A stretch of 64,000 nucleotides of DNA from Haematobia irritans (lineage: Eukaryota > Arthropoda > Insecta > Diptera > Muscidae): the NCBI RefSeq assembly GCF_050003625.1, contig NC_134399.1, forward strand, positions 226,242,783-226,306,782, in the 5' to 3' direction. Shown here one piece after another: positions 59,624 to 64,000 of the stretch. A program made the translations under genes and the position numbers. The notes below the pieces were generated by a model. The model made no database searches, was not told the DNA's origin, and was given only the letters and a program-made list of their open reading frames with translations. Every line of letters starts with the position of its first letter. Within the stretch, counting starts at the first letter, position 1.

Positions 59624-60056
59624 GTAAAGGTAAAAAGAAATAAAAAGAAAAAATCTATCATCAAATCTCAGTAGTGGAATAAGTTATTTAAAGGGAAGGA
59701 ATATATTCTTCACCCTCACTGGGTTATCCACCCAGTGGTGGTATAAAGTATTTGTAAAAGTAAAAAGAAATAAAAAGAAAAAATCTGTCATCATATCTCG
59801 GTAGTGGAATAATTAATTTAAGTAATTGTTCTCATATATAACCTAACTCTTACCGACGCAACGGTAGACCATTTCTGTTTTATAAAAATAAAAAAGGAAT
59901 ATCTATAAAGGAGCCTAATTAATTTAAAATAATTGTGATTATCAAAACAACATTTATGATAAGTTAACCATGGGGTCAAGTATATTAGCTTCTCTCTAAT
60001 GAGCTAGCCCCAATATAGCATATTTACGTAATAGATGTATGTATACACAAAAGCGT
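59624..60056 (+). repeat. 430-bp direct repeat, right copy
   Basis: It aligns with 57895-58324 at roughly 85-90%. The hairpin is kept as CACTGGGT-TATCC-ACCCAGTG at 59717-59737: loop and closing pair changed, the stem of eight pairs intact. A third partial core box follows at about 59880. Confidence 0.85.
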
Positions 60057-60817
60057 GTAGACAAACCCCATAGTTTGCCCAACATTTTTTATGAATTTAA
60101 ATTGTCTAAATATTGAATTCCAAAAATATATTATACTTATCGGTTTTTTTAATTGCCCATGAATTTTATCTCTTTTGAATTACATTTACTAAAAAATTGA
60201 TATCGATGTCTGTTGTGAATATTAGCTTTCTAAAATTTAGTACACTAAGCTATCGATTCCTTAAGATCCTTACATTCATTTTGAGTTTCATGAACTGGCA
60301 GTAAGTCTGTTATTTCAAACCAACACAGTGAGTGTTCGATGTAGGATTTATAGAAGACGTTTGAAACGATTATATCTAAATTGAGCATAGAAAGAACGAA
60401 ACATTTACATCTTCAGAGAAAGCATTGATGTCAACAACAATGGATATCAATGAATTATCTGTCATCAGCAAATTGGTGCACATATTTATGGTTTCTGAAG
60501 AAAAAAGAGTGTTCTTTCGAGTTACACATACACACCCACATGTATATAATTTTTCATTGAAATATATATAAAACAATTATCACACACAAACTATATAATA
60601 ATATAATATCAGTCTTCTTCATTTACTATTAATATAAATAATTGTAAAATAGTTTGGTGTGTAGACTAGACGTAAAAAGGTTTTAAAAATCGTACGATTT
60701 CTAAAATCAATAGTATCTTTTAAATTAAATTATTAAATAACTCACATAATGTTTGTTTGTAGGTGCAAAAATGCAATGAGACGGCAGTAGAATTTCAATA
60801 AGCCTATTTGAGCAAAC
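60057..60817 (-). other. Probable 3' UTR / downstream of the poly(A) polymerase gene
   Basis: AT-rich sequence with no coding signal. Transcription from the right would run through here, but I cannot fix the poly(A) site. Confidence 0.35.
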
Positions 60818-63390
60818 TCACGACAACAATGCAGTTTTATTGTTACTTCGATTCACAGGTTTTCCACAGAATGGTGTCGATGTCGTCGAAGGCGTTACGT
60901 TTAATAGTGATGAGGATGATTTCGACATATCACCACCACCCGCAGGTGTTTTCAGTTCATACATTACGCCATGATATAAATTTGTTTGCGCTTGTTTGAT
61001 ATCATGTTTAGACGATGATCCCATTTTATTTGTGGTTAAATCTTCGCTCGGGGCTAATGCTCGACTCTCGTTGAGGCTCGTAGATGAATGGATTCGTCCC
61101 TCGTTTTTTATTGAGAAATCGGCATTTGCTATTGGTGTCGTTTGATGAAGTCCTGGTTCAAAAACTGGCATAAAAACCGAATTAAGATCCAAGGAATCTT
61201 TTAAGACTTGCCATGAAGATATAAACACGCCTTTCACGCGTTCGAATGTCTCGAAGTCGTACACTGACCTAGCTGTGTTTGTCAAATCGAATGGTTCTGT
61301 AAATATAAGAAAATTATGAACAATTCTTATTATAAATATTCATATTTAATCAAACCGAGCCCATGCGGACTATATGTTGATAGATAATACAAATGATTAC
61401 AAACTTTTTCTTGCAATATTAAAACTAACTAATACACACTAAGGGGGGAAAAGCACATAATACAAAATATTTAATTGTTTATGAAATCAAAAACAAACAA
61501 AAACCAAATGTGGTGCTTAAAAGTAACAACCTAAAACTAAAAATTATTATTACTAAGAGAATATGTAAATTGTTCCACTTCTATTTATTAATTTAATTAT
61601 TTGTAATGCGGAAAAAATATAAATCGTCGTTCCACCTTATTCAATTTTCGTAATCTTTAAATGGGACTAATCGACATTTAATGCTTTTAAAAGTTTCAAT
61701 TTATTTTTATAGCAAAAAATATCTAACCAGGTTTATACTGCCATCTATCTATGATCTATTCAAGTATATACTAATTCGATTAGTTTGACTTAGGTTAGGT
61801 TAGGTGGCAGCCCGATATATCAGGCTCACTTATGGCGATTTCGATTGGGAAAAAAGGTGCAACATTCTCGAAATTGGATACTTTATACCTCACAATATTA
61901 TAAATTAATAATAACTTTAGAATTACAATATCATTTGGCCGAAATGTCAATTTGGGAAAAAGTAGTGTAACACCAAGTCAACATATTTTTTGCGAATCGA
62001 AAACGCCCTTAGACTATTCAGTCCATTGTGATACCACATTGGTGAACTTATCTCTTATCACTGAGTGCTGCCCGATTCCATGTTAAGCTCAATGACTTAG
62101 AGAAGCTTTGAAACCCTCAAAAATGTCACCAGCATTACTGAGGTGGGTAATCCACCGCTGAAAAACTATTTGGTGTTCGGTCGAAGCAGGAATTGAACCC
62201 ACGGCCTTGTGTATGCAAGGCGGGCATGCTAACCATTGCACCACGGTGGCTTCCGGTGGCTGAGTTTGACTTAACAAACTTACTGGTATTTGGTATGTTT
62301 TTGATAAAACAAAATACAATTCCTTAACATAATGAATAAACAACATACCTTCAATGCATAGTTCCTTCCACTGATGTATATCATTTTTCAAGGACTTTGC
62401 TGTACGACACACATTAATAGGTAAAATGCCTCCTGTGCGCACTGATATTGCGTTTTGTGAGTAACTGAAAAGTATCAATGAATACAAAAACATTTAAGTA
62501 TATGGAATTTTTTAATTACAATAATTACTTACTCAAAGTTACTATAATATTCGAGAAAATCTAAGAATAGTTCACCGATTGTTTGATTATTTTCACTTTC
62601 GTACGGTCCCATGGTTTCGTTCATATCCACATAGCCAAAATCATTAGAACGAAGCTGAAAAAATATTGATAAACAACAATTAGTAATTATATTGCTCCAA
62701 TTTCTCGATATAGTTTCTAGATATCTTGTATATTAGTTTTAAAATCCCCTATATTCTGAGATCTACCAGTTTTAATTTTGGACAAGCAAAATTCCAACTT
62801 TTTAGTATGATCTTTAAATTATAAAGAATCCAAATTCACAATGAAGGAATTATGAGCAAAAAACTTTTTTTTTTAACATTTGTAAAATTAAACAAAAAAT
62901 ATTCTAACAATTCACGTGTGTACATAGAATATCCCCCGCCCATACAATAAAACAAAAAACACTTTTGTTTGGTGAAATAAAACTTACAAAGGGGAATTTA
63001 TCTGGAAACATCTGATGTAAACATGGCAAAACTGGTGGATTTGCAGCATATTGTAGGAAGTGTATAACCATTAAAACAAGAGAATAACTTGATATTGTCA
63101 TATTCTTTGCATTGTTGATGTTGTGATGTTGTGCCCATAGTTTTATTACCAGCACTAAAGGACGTAAACGCCAATCCACTATAAGGAAATATATTTTAGT
63201 TTTCACATTTTGGTAAAACAAATTATTGAGTAGATTATTTACTTACTTTGCGAATAACAATGTAGCAAATGAGTGTTCTTTATGCCAACGCAGTTATTGA
63301 AATTTAGATCAACTTCCAACTGATGGACCCGATCACGAAAACGTAATATGGGAACTTTTGCTTCAATCAAATGGAAACATTCGAATTCTC
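60818..63390 (-). CDS. GLD-2-type cytoplasmic poly(A) polymerase, 3' part (Gld2/wispy family)
   Basis: This family adds poly(A) to cytoplasmic mRNAs, controlling translation in germ line, egg activation and neurons. Five exons on the minus strand: 63390-63247, 63178-62988, 62654-62533, 62464-62349 and 61296-60818, with GT/AG ends and matching phases. They give about 350 aa to a TGA at 60818-60820. Seen: AKVPILRFRDRVHQLEVDLN with the third catalytic aspartate (VDLNFNN); NTHLLHCYSQ then DWRLRPLVLVIKLWAQHH; NMTISSYSLVLMVIHFLQ; the PAP-associated segment LFLDFLEYYSNFDYSQNAIS; and CIEEPFDLTNTARSVYDFET near the end. A Ser/Thr-rich tail of about 110 aa follows. The nucleotidyltransferase half with the first two catalytic aspartates lies beyond the window. 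I cannot decide between Gld2 and wispy from this part. Introns are 68, 333, 68 and 1052 nt. Confidence 0.93.
61793..62254 (-). mobile_element. tRNA-derived SINE in a poly(A) polymerase intron
   Basis: Same family as 1121-1478, same strand as the host gene. The head reads GCCACCGTGGTGCAATGG with B box GGGTTCAATTCC. It lacks about 58 bp of the body (around 62096) and is interrupted by a 176-bp MITE. The GGTTA tail at 61793-61804 is short. It lies in the 1052-nt intron 61297-62348. Confidence 0.85.
61833..62008. mobile_element. 176-bp MITE inserted in the SINE
   Basis: Ends TGGCGATTTCGATT and AATCGAAAACGCCC are inverted repeats, flanked by TTA (61830-61832 and 62009-62011). The SINE at 1121 reads CAGGCTCACTTAGACTATTC with one TTA, an exact empty site. 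A TTA duplication suggests a PIF/Harbinger-type mover. Confidence 0.85.
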
Positions 63391-64000
63391 CTTAAAGAAA
63401 AAAATACCATCACATATAAGAATAATAGAGTAAATACAAATATCCCAAGTATTTTTGTAGTCTGAAAGATGCATTATGCAAGCACAATGGTCGAATTTAA
63501 CAGAAAAATCCCAAAATAAAACCATTGAACGGGATTTGATTTTGAGGACAACGATAATTGAGTATAAACTTGTTCTTTTGGAATTAATTATTGTTAAAAG
63601 GTAATCTTGGCAGAATGACACTACAAAAGATTTATGTTTCACTATATCATAGTTGAGTATGCCATCATTTGTGATAGTTGTTTTTAAAATTCGAAAAACC
63701 GACTCACATTTTGCGCATCCTTTTTTTTTTTTTTTTGCAATGTGATATAATTTTACAAATAGTAATTGATGTAATAATATCTTCAAGACAACCACTTCCA
63801 CCAAAGACTAAACTAATACTGAGAGTGCTTTATACGACATAATGTAGTGAACAGCAATAATGAGGGTTGAAAAGAAAAATGCAGCTGTCTCTGATGTGTA
63901 GATAATGCCACCACCCTAGTCTTACCAGAGTGGTTTGTTTGCCTTGAGTGTGGACACAATTTTAGGATTTTCTATAAGGCATTGTATTTTTTTATATACC
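63391..64000 (-). other. Upstream intron of the poly(A) polymerase gene, one candidate exon
   Basis: A 46-nt segment, 63971-63926 on the minus strand, is bounded by TTATAG and GTAAGA and leaves a 1-nt phase that matches the next exon (...QTNHSG|EFECF). It could be a small exon, at low confidence. The 145-codon frame at 63367-63804 includes a poly-Lys run and does not resemble the family. Confidence 0.3.

Noticed and set aside
57895..60056. LTR retrotransposon with 430-bp LTRs
   Set aside because: The direct repeats do not show TG...CA ends, a primer-binding site or gag-pol between them; the enclosed frame is a zeste-like protein.
62089..62493. 134-codon minus-strand ORF as one exon
   Set aside because: Only 62349-62464 is coding; the rest is intron and SINE, whose tRNA head gives the misleading protein-like tail.
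63367..63804. 145-codon minus-strand ORF as an extension of the poly(A) polymerase exon
   Set aside because: It is mostly intron, includes a poly-Lys run from a T tract and loses all family similarity upstream of the AG at 63391.

Overview
The window looks like nuclear DNA from a higher (calyptrate, probably muscid) fly. It is AT-rich and densely packed with short inverted-repeat transposons. It carries large amounts of a 29-bp minisatellite built on TTCTATAGAA / AAATTTTGAC, tRNA-derived SINEs, mariner, Tc1 and hAT remnants, and fly-type split genes with some very short (about 70 nt) introns. The species assignment is my inference from repeat style and protein similarity; no search was run.

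Only two protein-coding genes are secure, and they converge. Upf1, the RNA helicase of nonsense-mediated decay, lies on the + strand at 38835-45539 in three coding exons, complete at about 1216 aa. A GLD-2-type cytoplasmic poly(A) polymerase lies on the - strand at 60818-63390. It is represented by five confident 3' exons, and its N-terminal catalytic part lies beyond the right edge. Both act on mRNA fate, but they are about 15 kb apart and nothing in the sequence shows co-regulation.

Layout. 1-8 kb: a SINE, two abutting inverted-repeat elements and about 4 kb of 29-bp minisatellite with a higher-order structure. 8.2-14.6 kb: three tandemly placed copies of a terminal-inverted-repeat (TIR) element; two of them carry a pair of divergent tRNA-like modules. 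Further copies lie at 22.3 and 29.6 kb. 15.8-16.3 kb: a near-perfect palindrome of about 480 bp. 17-20 kb: a foldback array of identical 441-bp units, two and a part forward and four and a part reverse, set inside minisatellite. 24-28 kb: two non-autonomous hAT elements with 8-bp target duplications. 32.7-38.2 kb: further TIR repeats, one nested in another. 38.8-45.5 kb: Upf1. 47.4-50.0 kb: Tc1 and mariner remnants. 52.3-60.1 kb: an unusual hierarchical repeat block sharing a GTGGAATAA-type core box and conserved hairpins, with a retroelement gag remnant and a zeste-like pseudogene inside it. 60.8-64 kb: the poly(A) polymerase gene, with a transposon inside a SINE inside one intron.

The best candidates for something undescribed are the TIR element carrying two divergent Pol III-like modules, the foldback array, and the 52-60 kb repeat block with its conserved hairpins.
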